A stretch of DNA of 64,000 nucleotides from an uncultured Lachnospiraceae bacterium (GTDB lineage: Bacteria > Bacillota > Clostridia > Lachnospirales > Lachnospiraceae). The translations under genes and the position numbers were made by a program. The notes below the pieces were generated by a model that was not told the DNA's origin, ran no database searches, and worked only from the letters and a program-made list of their open reading frames with translations. Below are positions 27,007 to 34,817 of the stretch, piece after piece; position 1 is the stretch's first letter, and each line of letters begins with the position of its first letter. The stretch lies in the NCBI GenBank assembly GCA_902476265.1, contig CABSCP010000010.1:36345-100344 (forward strand). The letters run 5' to 3'.

Positions 27007-27960
27007 TTATTTCTGTAGAAAGGAAAAGACAGCTTCCTCATAGGAAAGCGGATCGTCTATGATTCCTTCCACATGTTCACTGTTAAAATAACAGATTTTC
27101 TTTTCCGGCGCCATAAGATTTTGATACATTTTTTTTGCCGTTTCCGTCGGAACAATATCGTCCCTGCACATCTGCAGCATCAGCGTTTTGACAGCTACGT
27201 CTTTCAAAGCTTCGCTCACATCGGCATCCGCGAAACCAAAACCATATTTATACTTCAAATACCGGTCGCCGCAGGCCACCACATAATCCTCCGGGATGCC
27301 ATCCGTATCCATGGAGCGCCAGACACCGAGAAACATATTTTCCATGCTGTCAAAGCAGGAATCCAGGATGAGTGCATCCACAAATTCATCCGCATCCGGT
27401 TCTGCCGCATACAGCGCTGCCGTGGCCGCGCCCATGGACTGGCCGTGCACCACAACGGTGTCGGATGAGAGGATCTGTTTTGCATAGGCTGCCAGCGCTT
27501 GTACATCCCGCTTTTCAAAATAACCGAAAGATACATAAGGATTTGAGGAATCTCCGGAGGCGCGCTGGTCAAAGGTGAGCACATTCCAGTCGTGTTTTAA
27601 GTACATCTCCGCCAGGGGATAAAGGGAAACATGATCTCCGCCCAGCCCGTGCACCAAAATGGCCGTTTTTTTGCTGCCGGGGGTTTCAAAAAATTGGGCC
27701 GGAATTACATTTCCGTCATCGGCGGTGAGTTCCAACGGTTGAAAGGAGTGCTCTTTTTCAAAAGCTTCTATGTCATATCCCCACGTTTCCAGCTGCCGTA
27801 TGCTGTTTTGTTTCGTATCTTTTCCCTCATTTTGCAGAAGCAGTCCCAGGGCTACCTGCTTTCCGGTCCAGACAGAACCGCAAATACAGCCGGCTGCTAC
27901 TGTTACAAGGACAGCTGCCAGAATGATTCCGGCGATTTTGAATGCTTTCTTTTTTCTCAT
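27007..27960 (-). CDS. Alpha/beta hydrolase, exported or membrane-anchored
   Basis: 317 residues. The N-terminus MRKKKAFKIAGIILAAVLV is a signal or anchor, with a possible lipobox AAGC near residue 25. The nucleophile elbow GQSMGAATAAL, oxyanion region ILVHGLGGDHVS and the late DDIVPTETAKKMY (acid) and SEHVEGI (His) fit a BAAT/YqkD-like serine hydrolase. Substrate unknown. An extended -10 (TGATACAAT, minus strand, 28001-28009) lies upstream. Confidence 0.87.
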   Translation of the reverse strand: MRKKKAFKIAGIILAAVLVTVAAGCICGSVWTGKQVALGLLLQNEGKDTKQNSIRQLETWGYDIEAFEKEHSFQPLELTADDGNVIPAQFFETPGSKKTAILVHGLGGDHVSLYPLAEMYLKHDWNVLTFDQRASGDSSNPYVSFGYFEKRDVQALAAYAKQILSSDTVVVHGQSMGAATAALYAAEPDADEFVDALILDSCFDSMENMFLGVWRSMDTDGIPEDYVVACGDRYLKYKYGFGFADADVSEALKDVAVKTLMLQMCRDDIVPTETAKKMYQNLMAPEKKICYFNSEHVEGIIDDPLSYEEAVFSFLQK

Positions 27961-28114
27961 TGATCGTTTCCTTTCAAAACATATTTTGTTTCATGTTCTG
28001 ATTGTATCAGATGGAAAAAAAATTTCAGGCAATTATGCGCATGCTGCAGAAAAAGAGGGGTAAGCTGCATAAATGCATTCCTCTATTTTACAGATAGATA
28101 ATCATTTCATTTTA

Positions 28115-28123
28115 TGGTAAGAT
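28115..28123 (+). promoter_or_regulatory. Possible extended -10 of the MFS pump transcript
   Basis: TGGTAAGAT with no good -35. It would start an RNA near 28130, about 175 nt before the pump gene, including the leader peptide and attenuator hairpins. Confidence 0.4.
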
Positions 28124-28175
28124 GAAAAAGGGCATTGGCCCGGTCAGCTTATTACGAATCGAAAAGGAGAAAGCT

Positions 28176-28214
28176 ATGCTTTTGGTCATTGCAGAAGCTC
28201 CATGCAAAGGTTGA
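28176..28214 (+). CDS. Regulatory leader peptide MLLVIAEAPCKG
   Basis: A 12-codon frame with a strong AAGGAG 6 nt upstream, ATG 28176 and TGA 28212-28214. Its last codons lie inside the first arm of the hairpins that control the ribosome site of the MFS gene. This is the layout of erm-type leader peptides, on which an antibiotic-bound ribosome stalls. Too short for homology; the call rests on the ribosome site and the nested RNA structures. Confidence 0.7.
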   Translation: MLLVIAEAPCKG

Positions 28215-28301
28215 GGACATTGCATGGAGGCTTGTTGACAATATAGTCCTCGAACTTTGCATTTTGATTGAGAAAAAGGAATAATCAAAAGGAGCAAAGT
28301 T
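28198..28301 (+). promoter_or_regulatory. Translational attenuator masking the MFS ribosome site
   Basis: Four arms are visible. Arm 1 CTCCATGCAA (28198-28207) pairs perfectly with arm 2 TTGCATGGAG (28220-28229). Arm 3 AACTTTGC plus TTTTGATT (28253-28260, 28262-28269) pairs with arm 4 AATCAAAA plus GCAAAGTT (28283-28290, 28294-28301), burying AAAAGGAG (28287-28294), the ribosome site of the pump. Alternatively GCAAAGGTTGAGGAC (28204-28218) pairs with GTCCTCGAACTTTGC (28246-28260) with one mismatch, which would free arm 4. There is no T tract, so control is on translation. Confidence 0.75.
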
Positions 28302-28305
28302 TAAA

Positions 28306-29592
28306 ATGAAAAATTCAATAAAGAGATTAAAAACATTTCTGATTCTCTGGAGTACCCAGTCCCTGTCTCAGCTGGGCAGTGCGATGACCAATTTTGCGCT
28401 CATGCTGTGGATGTATGAAAAAACAGGCTCGGCCCTGCAGACTTCCCTTCTGGGAATCTGTTCCTATGCGCCCTATGTTGTGATGAGCATTTTTGCCGGG
28501 GCGTTGAGCGACCGGTGGGATAAGAAAAAGACCATGCTGGTATGTGACAGCTTTGCTGCCTGTACCACGGTGATTGTATTGGTACTGCTGAAAAATGATT
28601 GGTTATGTCCGGCACATTTGTATATTCTGAATGCGGTGAACGGACTGATGAACACAATCCAGCAGCCGGCAGGCGATGTTGCAATGACGCTGATCATAGA
28701 GAAAGAGGACTACCAGAAGACGAGCGGGCTCCGCTCCTTTTCACAATCGCTGGTGACCATTCTGAATCCGGTTCTTGCGACGGCTGTTTTTTCCCTGTTT
28801 GGGATGGAGGCTGTTATTTTTGCGGATCTTGCCACATTTGCGGCGGCGTTTCTCACATTGCTTGTGTTCATCAGGATTCCGAAGCTCATACAGGACGGAG
28901 AGCCCCAAAAAGAATCCCTGTTTAACGCGGCAAAGGTAGGGCTGGCTTATCTGAAAGAAAATCCCATGATTCTCTGCCTGATCCTGTTTCTTGCGGGAGT
29001 GAATCTGGTGGCGTCCGCATTTGACGCGGTGCTTCCGGCCTATATCCTTCCCAGGGAAAACGGCGGAGAAGCTGTGCTGGGCATCGCTACCTCGTGCGCA
29101 GGCGTGGCGACCCTGATCGGAAGCATGGCGGTTACGGTGCTGCCAAAGCCGAAGAACAGGATTCGGGTCATCTACCTTACCATGCTGTTTTCACTTGGCA
29201 CGGAAACTTTTATGCTGGCATTCAGTCAGGAGCCGATTCTCTGGTACATATCCCAGATCGTGGGCTGGATTGTGGTTCCCGCTATGGGGGCCAATCTGGA
29301 TGTTGTTTTGAGGGCAACCATACCGGTGCAGATGCAGGGAAGGGTTTATTCCTGCCGGAACACGCTGCAGTTTTTTACGATTCCCGTAGGTTATTTCATC
29401 GGCGGCTTTATGGTGGATGAAGTCTGTGAACCTTTGATCGCACAGGCAGCCGGGCGCAGCTTATTGAGACAGATTTTCGGCGCTCAAAAAGGAGCCGGTG
29501 CAGCGGTGATGATGTTTATCCTGGGGATTTTTGGTGTTTTGATCTGTTTGTTGTTCGGCAAAATATTGAAAAGATATCATTTCAAAGAATGA
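28306..29592 (+). CDS. MFS efflux pump (DHA3/Mef-like) under attenuator control
   Basis: 428 residues, 12 helices. The N-terminus FLILWSTQSLSQLGSAMTNF and the ALSDRWDKKKTML loop match the DHA3 family of macrolide-type and related drug exporters (Mef-like). The C-terminal half has the QGRVYSCRNTLQFFTIPVGY motif frequent in that family. Preceded by a leader peptide and hairpins that occlude its ribosome site, which points to induction by a ribosome-targeting antibiotic. The exact drug cannot be read; the family call is from motif memory. Confidence 0.87.
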   Translation: MKNSIKRLKTFLILWSTQSLSQLGSAMTNFALMLWMYEKTGSALQTSLLGICSYAPYVVMSIFAGALSDRWDKKKTMLVCDSFAACTTVIVLVLLKNDWLCPAHLYILNAVNGLMNTIQQPAGDVAMTLIIEKEDYQKTSGLRSFSQSLVTILNPVLATAVFSLFGMEAVIFADLATFAAAFLTLLVFIRIPKLIQDGEPQKESLFNAAKVGLAYLKENPMILCLILFLAGVNLVASAFDAVLPAYILPRENGGEAVLGIATSCAGVATLIGSMAVTVLPKPKNRIRVIYLTMLFSLGTETFMLAFSQEPILWYISQIVGWIVVPAMGANLDVVLRATIPVQMQGRVYSCRNTLQFFTIPVGYFIGGFMVDEVCEPLIAQAAGRSLLRQIFGAQKGAGAAVMMFILGIFGVLICLLFGKILKRYHFKE

Positions 29593-29631
29593 GGAGGCGT
29601 AGTTTTTGCTTTTATGGATATAACCGGTTTA

Positions 29632-29656
29632 GGGCTGCATAGGACTATGCGGCCTT
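29632..29656 (+). terminator. Hairpin after the MFS pump gene
   Basis: GGCTGCATAG and CTATGCGGCC (one wobble) form a tight stem followed by TTAAATTTG; weak T tract. Confidence 0.5.
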
Positions 29657-29754
29657 AAATTTGTAAAGGGGATGAATCGGACAAAAGATACCCTGAAATG
29701 TCGGGAGTGACTGTCTGGAAAGTGATATATTGAGATTCACAGGGAGGTGAGGAC

Positions 29755-30615
29755 ATGGAATGGATGGATGCGATAGAGAAAGCGATCGGGTATATTGAAG
29801 ATCACATCACGGAGGAGCTCTCTGCTGATAAAATCGCGGCGTATGTGAATTTTTCCCCTTTTTATTTCCAGAAGGGATTCAGTCTGCTGTGCGGTTTTAC
29901 CATTGCGGAATATATCCGGAAACGAAGGCTCGCGCTGGCCGGCAGCGAACTTGTTTCCACGGATGCAAAGGTGATTGATGTGGCCCTGAAATATGGGTAT
30001 GATTCTCCGGACAGCTTCACCAAAGCCTTCACCCGTTTTCATGGAATAACACCTGTAATGGCGCGCAGGGAGGAGGCTACGCTCAAAGCTTTCGCTCCCC
30101 TGAAAATTCAATTATCCTTGAAAGGCGGTTATCTGATGGACTACAAGATTATGAAAAAAGACAGTTTTACGGTCATTGGGGCGGAAAAAACATTTCCGTA
30201 TGAAAATGCACAAAATGAAATCCCGAAATTCTGGCAGGAACATTTTGCGGCGGGAAACGGAAAGTATGTCTGCGGCACCTATGGAATCAACTACGATGAA
30301 AGCATGTCGGGCGATACATTTGAATATCTGATTGCCGACAATTACGATCCTGCGGCGGAGGTGCCGGAAGGATTTGTGACAAAGGTGATTCCTGCATTCA
30401 CATGGGCGGTATTTCCCTGCCGGGGCGCGATGCCCAAATCCATACAGGAAGTGAACGGCAGGATTTATTCGGAATGGCTTCCTTCCTGCCGGGAATATGA
30501 AATTGCGGCGGGGTACTGCATCGAGATGTACGGTGATCCCGTAGAGTATGAAAACGGCACGGCAGATGACGGATATTATTCCGAAATCTGGATTCCGGTG
30601 AAGAAGAAAAATTAA
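29755..30615 (+). CDS. AraC-family regulator with GyrI-like ligand domain
   Basis: 286 residues. The N-terminal part holds two helix-turn-helix units (LSADKIAAYVNFSPFYFQKG; DVALKYGYDSPDSFTKAFTR ending FHGITP), the AraC signature. From about residue 125 (MDYKIMKKDSFTVIGAEKTF) to the end is a GyrI-like/bacterial effector-binding domain, closing with YYSEIWIPVKK. This Rob/SoxS-GyrI arrangement binds small hydrophobic or cationic drugs. GGGAGGTGAGG precedes ATG 29755. It follows the MFS gene by 160 bp and may respond to the same kind of compound. Confidence 0.93.
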   Translation: MEWMDAIEKAIGYIEDHITEELSADKIAAYVNFSPFYFQKGFSLLCGFTIAEYIRKRRLALAGSELVSTDAKVIDVALKYGYDSPDSFTKAFTRFHGITPVMARREEATLKAFAPLKIQLSLKGGYLMDYKIMKKDSFTVIGAEKTFPYENAQNEIPKFWQEHFAAGNGKYVCGTYGINYDESMSGDTFEYLIADNYDPAAEVPEGFVTKVIPAFTWAVFPCRGAMPKSIQEVNGRIYSEWLPSCREYEIAAGYCIEMYGDPVEYENGTADDGYYSEIWIPVKKKN

Positions 30616-30619
30616 GATC

Positions 30620-30656
30620 CGGCGGTCAGAGAGGTAAATGATTTCTCTGACCGCCG
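30620..30656. terminator. Shared terminator between convergent AraC and YheO-type genes
   Basis: CGGCGGTCAGAGA and TCTCTGACCGCCG form a perfect 13-bp stem around an 11-nt loop. No T tract on either side. Confidence 0.65.
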
Positions 30657-30669
30657 ATATTGTTCCTGA

Positions 30670-31347
30670 TCACGGTGTGCCCTGGTTTTTGAAGTTCCGC
30701 AGATGCATATACACGGTGTTTTTGGAAATGTTCAGCTGCTCCGCCACCCGGATGACGGAATCTTTCAGATTAAAGATGCCGCGCTGGTAAAGCTGCAGCA
30801 CGATTTCTTTATTTTTATTGGCGGTAGAAATGGAAGGATCGTTGTAAACTGCTTCTCTGGTTTCGGCGAGGGAGGAGAGAATCAGATCGTCGATGTTGTC
30901 GGAAAAAGTTTCCGCAAGATCAGGAGAAGCTGCGGCCGCTTCCTGAGGAGGAAGAAAATTCTGCAGGATGGAGGCAAAAGAGTTCTCCATATGGAAGTTG
31001 ATACATAAAAGCCCGATGATCCGGCCATGTTCTCCGGTGATCGGAATGGTGCAGGAGCGCAGATGAGCTCCTGCTTTATTTTTGTTGAAATAGGGAGAAA
31101 CGGTTCTGGCCGGGTCTTTTTCCAGTTCCCCCAGCATTTTCAGAGCGAGGTCCGTGATGGGAGATCCCTCCCGGCGGCCGGTATAGTGGCCGTTAATGAT
31201 TTTGATAACGGAATGATCCAGGCTTTCCAGACTGTGAAGCACCAGCTCGTATCCGTCCCCAAGATAGGAACCCAGCCCATCCAGCATGAGGGCATAGGAA
31301 TTTAAAATCTGCCGGTCCACGGCAGTGAGAGCGATAAAAGGATCCAT
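30670..31347 (-). CDS. YheO/DauR-type PAS-HTH transcriptional regulator
   Basis: 226 residues. The N-terminal YheO-like PAS domain is recognised from LGDGYELVLHSLESLDHSVI, INGHYTGRREGSPITDLAL and GRIIGLLCINFHME. The C-terminal HTH_22-type domain reads NKNKEIVLQLYQRGIFNLKD and VAEQLNISKNTVYMHLRN. Start ATG 31347 has GGAGG 7 nt upstream; the longer frame passes through the promoter. DauR of Pseudomonas, a relative, represses D-arginine catabolism genes. Here it is divergent from ridA-nhaC-PLP enzyme and almost certainly controls them. Confidence 0.88.
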   Translation of the reverse strand: MDPFIALTAVDRQILNSYALMLDGLGSYLGDGYELVLHSLESLDHSVIKIINGHYTGRREGSPITDLALKMLGELEKDPARTVSPYFNKNKAGAHLRSCTIPITGEHGRIIGLLCINFHMENSFASILQNFLPPQEAAAASPDLAETFSDNIDDLILSSLAETREAVYNDPSISTANKNKEIVLQLYQRGIFNLKDSVIRVAEQLNISKNTVYMHLRNFKNQGTP

Positions 31348-31372
31348 AAAACCTCCGTTCTTTCGGAATGAT

Positions 31373-31400
31373 TGCATAGAATGAAATAAATTTCAGTAAA
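31373..31400 (-). promoter_or_regulatory. Promoter and operator of the YheO-type regulator gene
   Basis: Minus strand: -35 TTTACT (31395-31400), 16-bp spacer, -10 TATGCA (31373-31378). The spacer is filled by the dyad TGAAATAAATTTCA (31382-31395 on the plus strand), suggesting autoregulation. Confidence 0.55.
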
Positions 31401-31450
31401 AGCTTCTTATTTATTATATATGCTTCTCTGGAAATGTGCAAGAAATAAGT

Positions 31451-31464
31451 GAAATAAATTTCAT
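31451..31464. promoter_or_regulatory. Middle copy of the TGAAAT-N2-ATTTCA operator
   Basis: Identical 14-bp sequence TGAAATAAATTTCA to the copy at 31382-31395, centred 69 bp away, in the divergent regulatory region. Confidence 0.55.
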
Positions 31465-31496
31465 CATGTATACAAAATAAATAAACAGAAGTGTAT

Positions 31497-31525
31497 TGAC
31501 TGAAATATATTTTATTGATATAATG
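31497..31525 (+). promoter_or_regulatory. Promoter of ridA operon with embedded operator
   Basis: -35 TTGACT, 17-bp spacer, perfect -10 TATAAT. The third operator-like dyad TGAAATATATTTTA (31502-31515) sits within the spacer, so a bound repressor would block RNA polymerase. Confidence 0.75.
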
Positions 31526-31562
31526 CAATTATCAGCTAAGAAAAGTGAAAGGAGTGTTGAAA

Positions 31563-31943
31563 GTGCTAAAAAAAATTTATACGAAAAATGCCCCGGAGGC
31601 CATCGGACCTTATTCCCAGGCAATTCTTGCCAATGAACTTTTGTTTAGTTCAGGACAGATCCCGGTAAACCCGGAAACCGGTGAAGTGGTACAGGGGGAT
31701 ATTACCGCCCAGGCGGAGCAGGTCATGAAGAATGTGGGCGCGATTCTGGAAGAGGCCGGAACAGATTTCCCGTCTGTCATTAAGACCACCTGCTTTTTGA
31801 GCGACATGAATGATTTTGCGGCATTCAATGAGGTGTATGCGAGATATTTTACGGAAAAGCCGGCGCGTTCCTGTGTGGCGGTGAAAGCGCTTCCCAAAAA
31901 CGTGTTGTGTGAAGTGGAAGTGATTGCGGTGACAGCAAAGTAA
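31563..31943 (+). CDS. ridA: RidA family reactive intermediate deaminase
   Basis: 126 residues, the normal size. NAPEAIGPYSQAILANELLF, SGQIPVNPETGEVV, the AGTDFPSVIKTTCFLSDMND segment, and RSCVAVKALPKNVLCEVEVI with the catalytic Arg are all diagnostic. RidA hydrolyses enamine/imine intermediates released by PLP enzymes to ketoacids. The PLP lyase two genes downstream is a plausible source of such intermediates. Start GTG 31563 follows GGAG at 31551-31554; TTG 31557 is possible. Confidence 0.94.
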   Translation: MLKKIYTKNAPEAIGPYSQAILANELLFSSGQIPVNPETGEVVQGDITAQAEQVMKNVGAILEEAGTDFPSVIKTTCFLSDMNDFAAFNEVYARYFTEKPARSCVAVKALPKNVLCEVEVIAVTAK

Positions 31944-31970
31944 AGGGTACATAAAGGAGGGTAAAAAAGA

Positions 31971-33455
31971 ATGGGTACAAAAAAAGTGAAAGAGAAAAAG
32001 AAACCGTCGTTTTTCCTGGCGGTACTTCCGATTCTGGCAATGATTCTTCTGCTGGGTGTGGGTTATGCGGTGATGGGGCTGAGCCCGGAGGTCCTGATGT
32101 TGGTTTCGGCCGCAGTTGCGGCAGTGATTGCGGTTTATCTCGGATATACCTGGGACGATATCATGGATTCCATCGTCGGAAAACTGTCCAAGACAATGCC
32201 CGCGATTTTTATTCTGATCATTGTCGGATTTTTGATCGGTTCCTGGATGATCGGCGGCACCATCCCCATGATGGTGTATTATGGACTGAAAATTATCAGC
32301 CCGCGCTATATTGCGGTGACCTCTTTTCTGGTAACTGCAGTGGTTTCCCTGTGTACGGGCACATCCTGGGGATCTGCAGGAACCATCGGCGTTGCGCTGA
32401 TGGGAGTTGCGGCGGGGATGGGCGCGCCTCTGCCCCTTGTGGCAGGCGCGGTGGTATCCGGCGCATACTTCGGGGATAAAATGTCTCCGCTGTCCGACAC
32501 CACAAACCTGGCGCCCATCGCGGCGGGCTCCAAGCTCTATGACCATATCGGACACATGTTTTATACAACGATCCCGGGCTGCATCATCTGTCTGATTGTC
32601 TATACCGTAGCGGGCTTTACCATGGTGGGCGGCGGAAGCGTGGCAACTCCCGAAAAGGTGGAGACCATTTTAACAACCCTTTCCGGTATATTCCGGTTCA
32701 ATCCGCTGGTTATCCTGCCTCCGTTGATCGTACTTTACGGTTCCGTGCGCAAAAAACCCACCATTCCGGTCATGCTGATTTCCAGTGTGGTGGCTTTCTT
32801 TAACGCCACTGTTTTCCAGGGCTTTACACTGCAGCAGTGTTTCAGCGCAGCCATCGGCGGCTTCCGGCTGGATATGGTTACTAAAGCCGGTTTTGATGCG
32901 GCGTCTTTGATTCCCGACATCCCGAGACTGCTGGAACGCGGCGGCATGCTTTCCATGCTCAACACCGTTCTGATCGCATTCTGTGCATATGGATTTGCGG
33001 GGACCCTGGCAGTTACCGGCTCCCTGGACATTGTGCTGAACAAACTGATGAAGTCGGTTAAGAGCACGGGCGGCCTGATCGTATCCACCATCGTTTCCTG
33101 TATCACGGCAGTTTTTGTGACCAGCAACGGACAGCTGTCCATTCTGATCCCGGGCGAAATGTTTGCAAAGACTTATCTTAAAAAGGGACTGCAGCCCAAA
33201 AACCTTTCCAGAACGCTGGAGGATTCCGCAACCGTGGTGGAGCCCATCGTTCCCTGGACAGCAGCGGGCGTTTATATGGCGACTACCCTGGGCGTATCCA
33301 CTTTGGCTTATCTGCCCTGGGCAATCCTGTGTTATACCGGTGTAATTTTTGCAACAATCTGGGGGTTCAGCGGATTCGGCATTGCGAAAATTAAACCCGG
33401 AGACGAATACTATGACGAGTACCTGGCGCTTCAGAAGGAAGAGGAAGCGGCCTGA
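31971..33455 (+). CDS. nhaC: NhaC-family Na+/H+ antiporter
   Basis: 494 residues, about 12 helices. The stretch VSLCTGTSWGSAGTIGVALM and SGAYFGDKMSPLSDTTNLAP is the NhaC signature. AGGAGG precedes ATG 31971. In this family some members exchange amino or hydroxy acids (MleN-type malate/lactate antiport), so with ridA and a PLP enzyme it may import the operon's substrate rather than serve Na+ homeostasis. That is inference from context. Confidence 0.9.
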   Translation: MGTKKVKEKKKPSFFLAVLPILAMILLLGVGYAVMGLSPEVLMLVSAAVAAVIAVYLGYTWDDIMDSIVGKLSKTMPAIFILIIVGFLIGSWMIGGTIPMMVYYGLKIISPRYIAVTSFLVTAVVSLCTGTSWGSAGTIGVALMGVAAGMGAPLPLVAGAVVSGAYFGDKMSPLSDTTNLAPIAAGSKLYDHIGHMFYTTIPGCIICLIVYTVAGFTMVGGGSVATPEKVETILTTLSGIFRFNPLVILPPLIVLYGSVRKKPTIPVMLISSVVAFFNATVFQGFTLQQCFSAAIGGFRLDMVTKAGFDAASLIPDIPRLLERGGMLSMLNTVLIAFCAYGFAGTLAVTGSLDIVLNKLMKSVKSTGGLIVSTIVSCITAVFVTSNGQLSILIPGEMFAKTYLKKGLQPKNLSRTLEDSATVVEPIVPWTAAGVYMATTLGVSTLAYLPWAILCYTGVIFATIWGFSGFGIAKIKPGDEYYDEYLALQKEEEAA

Positions 33456-33484
33456 AACAGGCGATGATAAAAGAGGAGATTACA

Positions 33485-34660
33485 ATGGCAGTGCAGTTTG
33501 ATTTTGATACCGTGACAGACCGCAGGAACACCAACTGCGGAAAGTGGGATACCATGGACAAAAAATACGGCGGAAAAGACATGATCCATCTGGGCGTTGC
33601 GGATATGGACTTTAAAGCGCCGGAGCCGGTGCTGGAAGGGCTGCGCAGCGTTCTGGACATGGGCGTACTGGGATATACCGATTTGAGCGGCGGCTTTTAT
33701 GAGAGCATTCAGAGATGGTACCGGAAACAGTATGGGCTGGAAGTAGCGCGGGAATGGATCGTATTCTGCCCCAGAATAAATATCGCATCCAGCATCTGCG
33801 TGGAAACTTATACCGAACCGGGGGACGGGGTGATCATGAATACACCGGCTTACGGCCCTCTGCAGAGTGCGATACTGAAAAACGGCAGAAGGATGCTGGC
33901 AAGTCCGCTTGTCAGAAACGGCGATCGTTATGAGATGGATTTTGCCCATATGGAAAGCCTGGTGGACGAGCGGACAAAAATGCTGATCCTCTGTAATCCG
34001 CATAATCCCACGGGGCGCTCCTGGACGAAGGAAGAGCTGGAAACGGCGGCTGCATTTTGCAAAAAACACGACCTGATTCTTTTTTCGGACGAAATCCACG
34101 GCGATCTCACCGCAGAAGGGGTGAAGCATCAGACCACGCTTTCTCTGACAGAGGAGAGTAATGACAGGCTGATTCTGGCGACTTCTCCGGCGAAGACTTT
34201 TAATATTCCGGGCGTCATTGTTTCCTATATGATCATTCCCAATGAAAAGCTGCGCCAAAAGATTGCGGCGGATATCGACAGGATCGGAATGCACAATCCC
34301 ACCATTTTTGCTGTGACTGCGGTGGAAAAAGCCTACTGTCAGTGTGATGAATGGTATGAGGCGGTAAAAAAATACATCGATGCCAATGAAGCGTTTACGC
34401 GGGAATACTTTGCACGGCATTTTCCCGGATTCCACATTTTTCCCAGGGAAGGGACTTACCTGCTCTGGATCGATTATGAAAAGACAGGGCTGAGTGAAGG
34501 GGAACTGGAGCAGTGGTTTTTGGAAGAAGCCAACGTATCCGTGTATATGGGAGGCGTTTTTGGGGAAGCCGGACGGGGATATATCAGGCTCAACATCGCT
34601 TCGCCGAGATGCCTTTTGGAAGAGGCTTATGAGAGGATGCGCAGGGCCTGGAGGTTCTGA
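33485..34660 (+). CDS. MalY/PatB-type PLP-dependent C-S lyase or aminotransferase
   Basis: 391 residues, fold type I. FDTVTDRRNTNCGKWD opens the protein, MIHLGVADMDFKAPEPV is the MalY/PatB hallmark, LCNPHNPTGRSWTKEEL and FSDEIHGDL bind PLP, and K237 in TSPAKTFNIPG is the Schiff-base lysine. The C-terminal RLNIASPRCLLEEA carries the carboxylate-binding Arg. Members cleave cystathionine or other Cys conjugates to pyruvate, ammonia and thiol, or transaminate; the exact reaction cannot be read. The start after GAGGAG (33473-33478) is preferred over ATG 33464. Confidence 0.92.
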   Translation: MAVQFDFDTVTDRRNTNCGKWDTMDKKYGGKDMIHLGVADMDFKAPEPVLEGLRSVLDMGVLGYTDLSGGFYESIQRWYRKQYGLEVAREWIVFCPRINIASSICVETYTEPGDGVIMNTPAYGPLQSAILKNGRRMLASPLVRNGDRYEMDFAHMESLVDERTKMLILCNPHNPTGRSWTKEELETAAAFCKKHDLILFSDEIHGDLTAEGVKHQTTLSLTEESNDRLILATSPAKTFNIPGVIVSYMIIPNEKLRQKIAADIDRIGMHNPTIFAVTAVEKAYCQCDEWYEAVKKYIDANEAFTREYFARHFPGFHIFPREGTYLLWIDYEKTGLSEGELEQWFLEEANVSVYMGGVFGEAGRGYIRLNIASPRCLLEEAYERMRRAWRF

Positions 34661-34689
34661 AGAGTTTTAGAAGTAAACAGAAAGCAGGG

Positions 34690-34724
34690 ACGGACGAAAG
34701 TACAGCAGTGCTTTCGTCCGTTTT
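34690..34724 (+). terminator. Terminator of the ridA-nhaC-lyase operon
   Basis: ACGGACGAAAG and CTTTCGTCCGT pair perfectly across a 10-nt loop, followed by TTTTC. Confidence 0.85.
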
Positions 34725-34744
34725 CGCGAATCAAAGAAACAGAC

Positions 34745-34773
34745 TTGACAAAGCAGGAATCCTGCCTTATTAT
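34745..34773 (+). promoter_or_regulatory. Promoter of the ROK gene with palindromic operator
   Basis: Consensus -35 TTGACA, 17-bp spacer, -10 TATTAT. The spacer holds the palindrome GCAGGA-A-TCCTGC, a likely operator for the product itself. Confidence 0.7.
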
Positions 34774-34817
34774 TAAAATAGTTTTAAAAATATATTTAAT
34801 TAATGGGGAATTGTTCT

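Noticed and set aside
31650..32555. 301-codon open frame on the minus strand
   Set aside because: Overlaps ridA and nhaC, which carry clear motifs in the plus direction.
33431..34435. 334-codon open frame on the minus strand
   Set aside because: Mirror of the well-supported PLP lyase gene; no start signal and nonsense composition.
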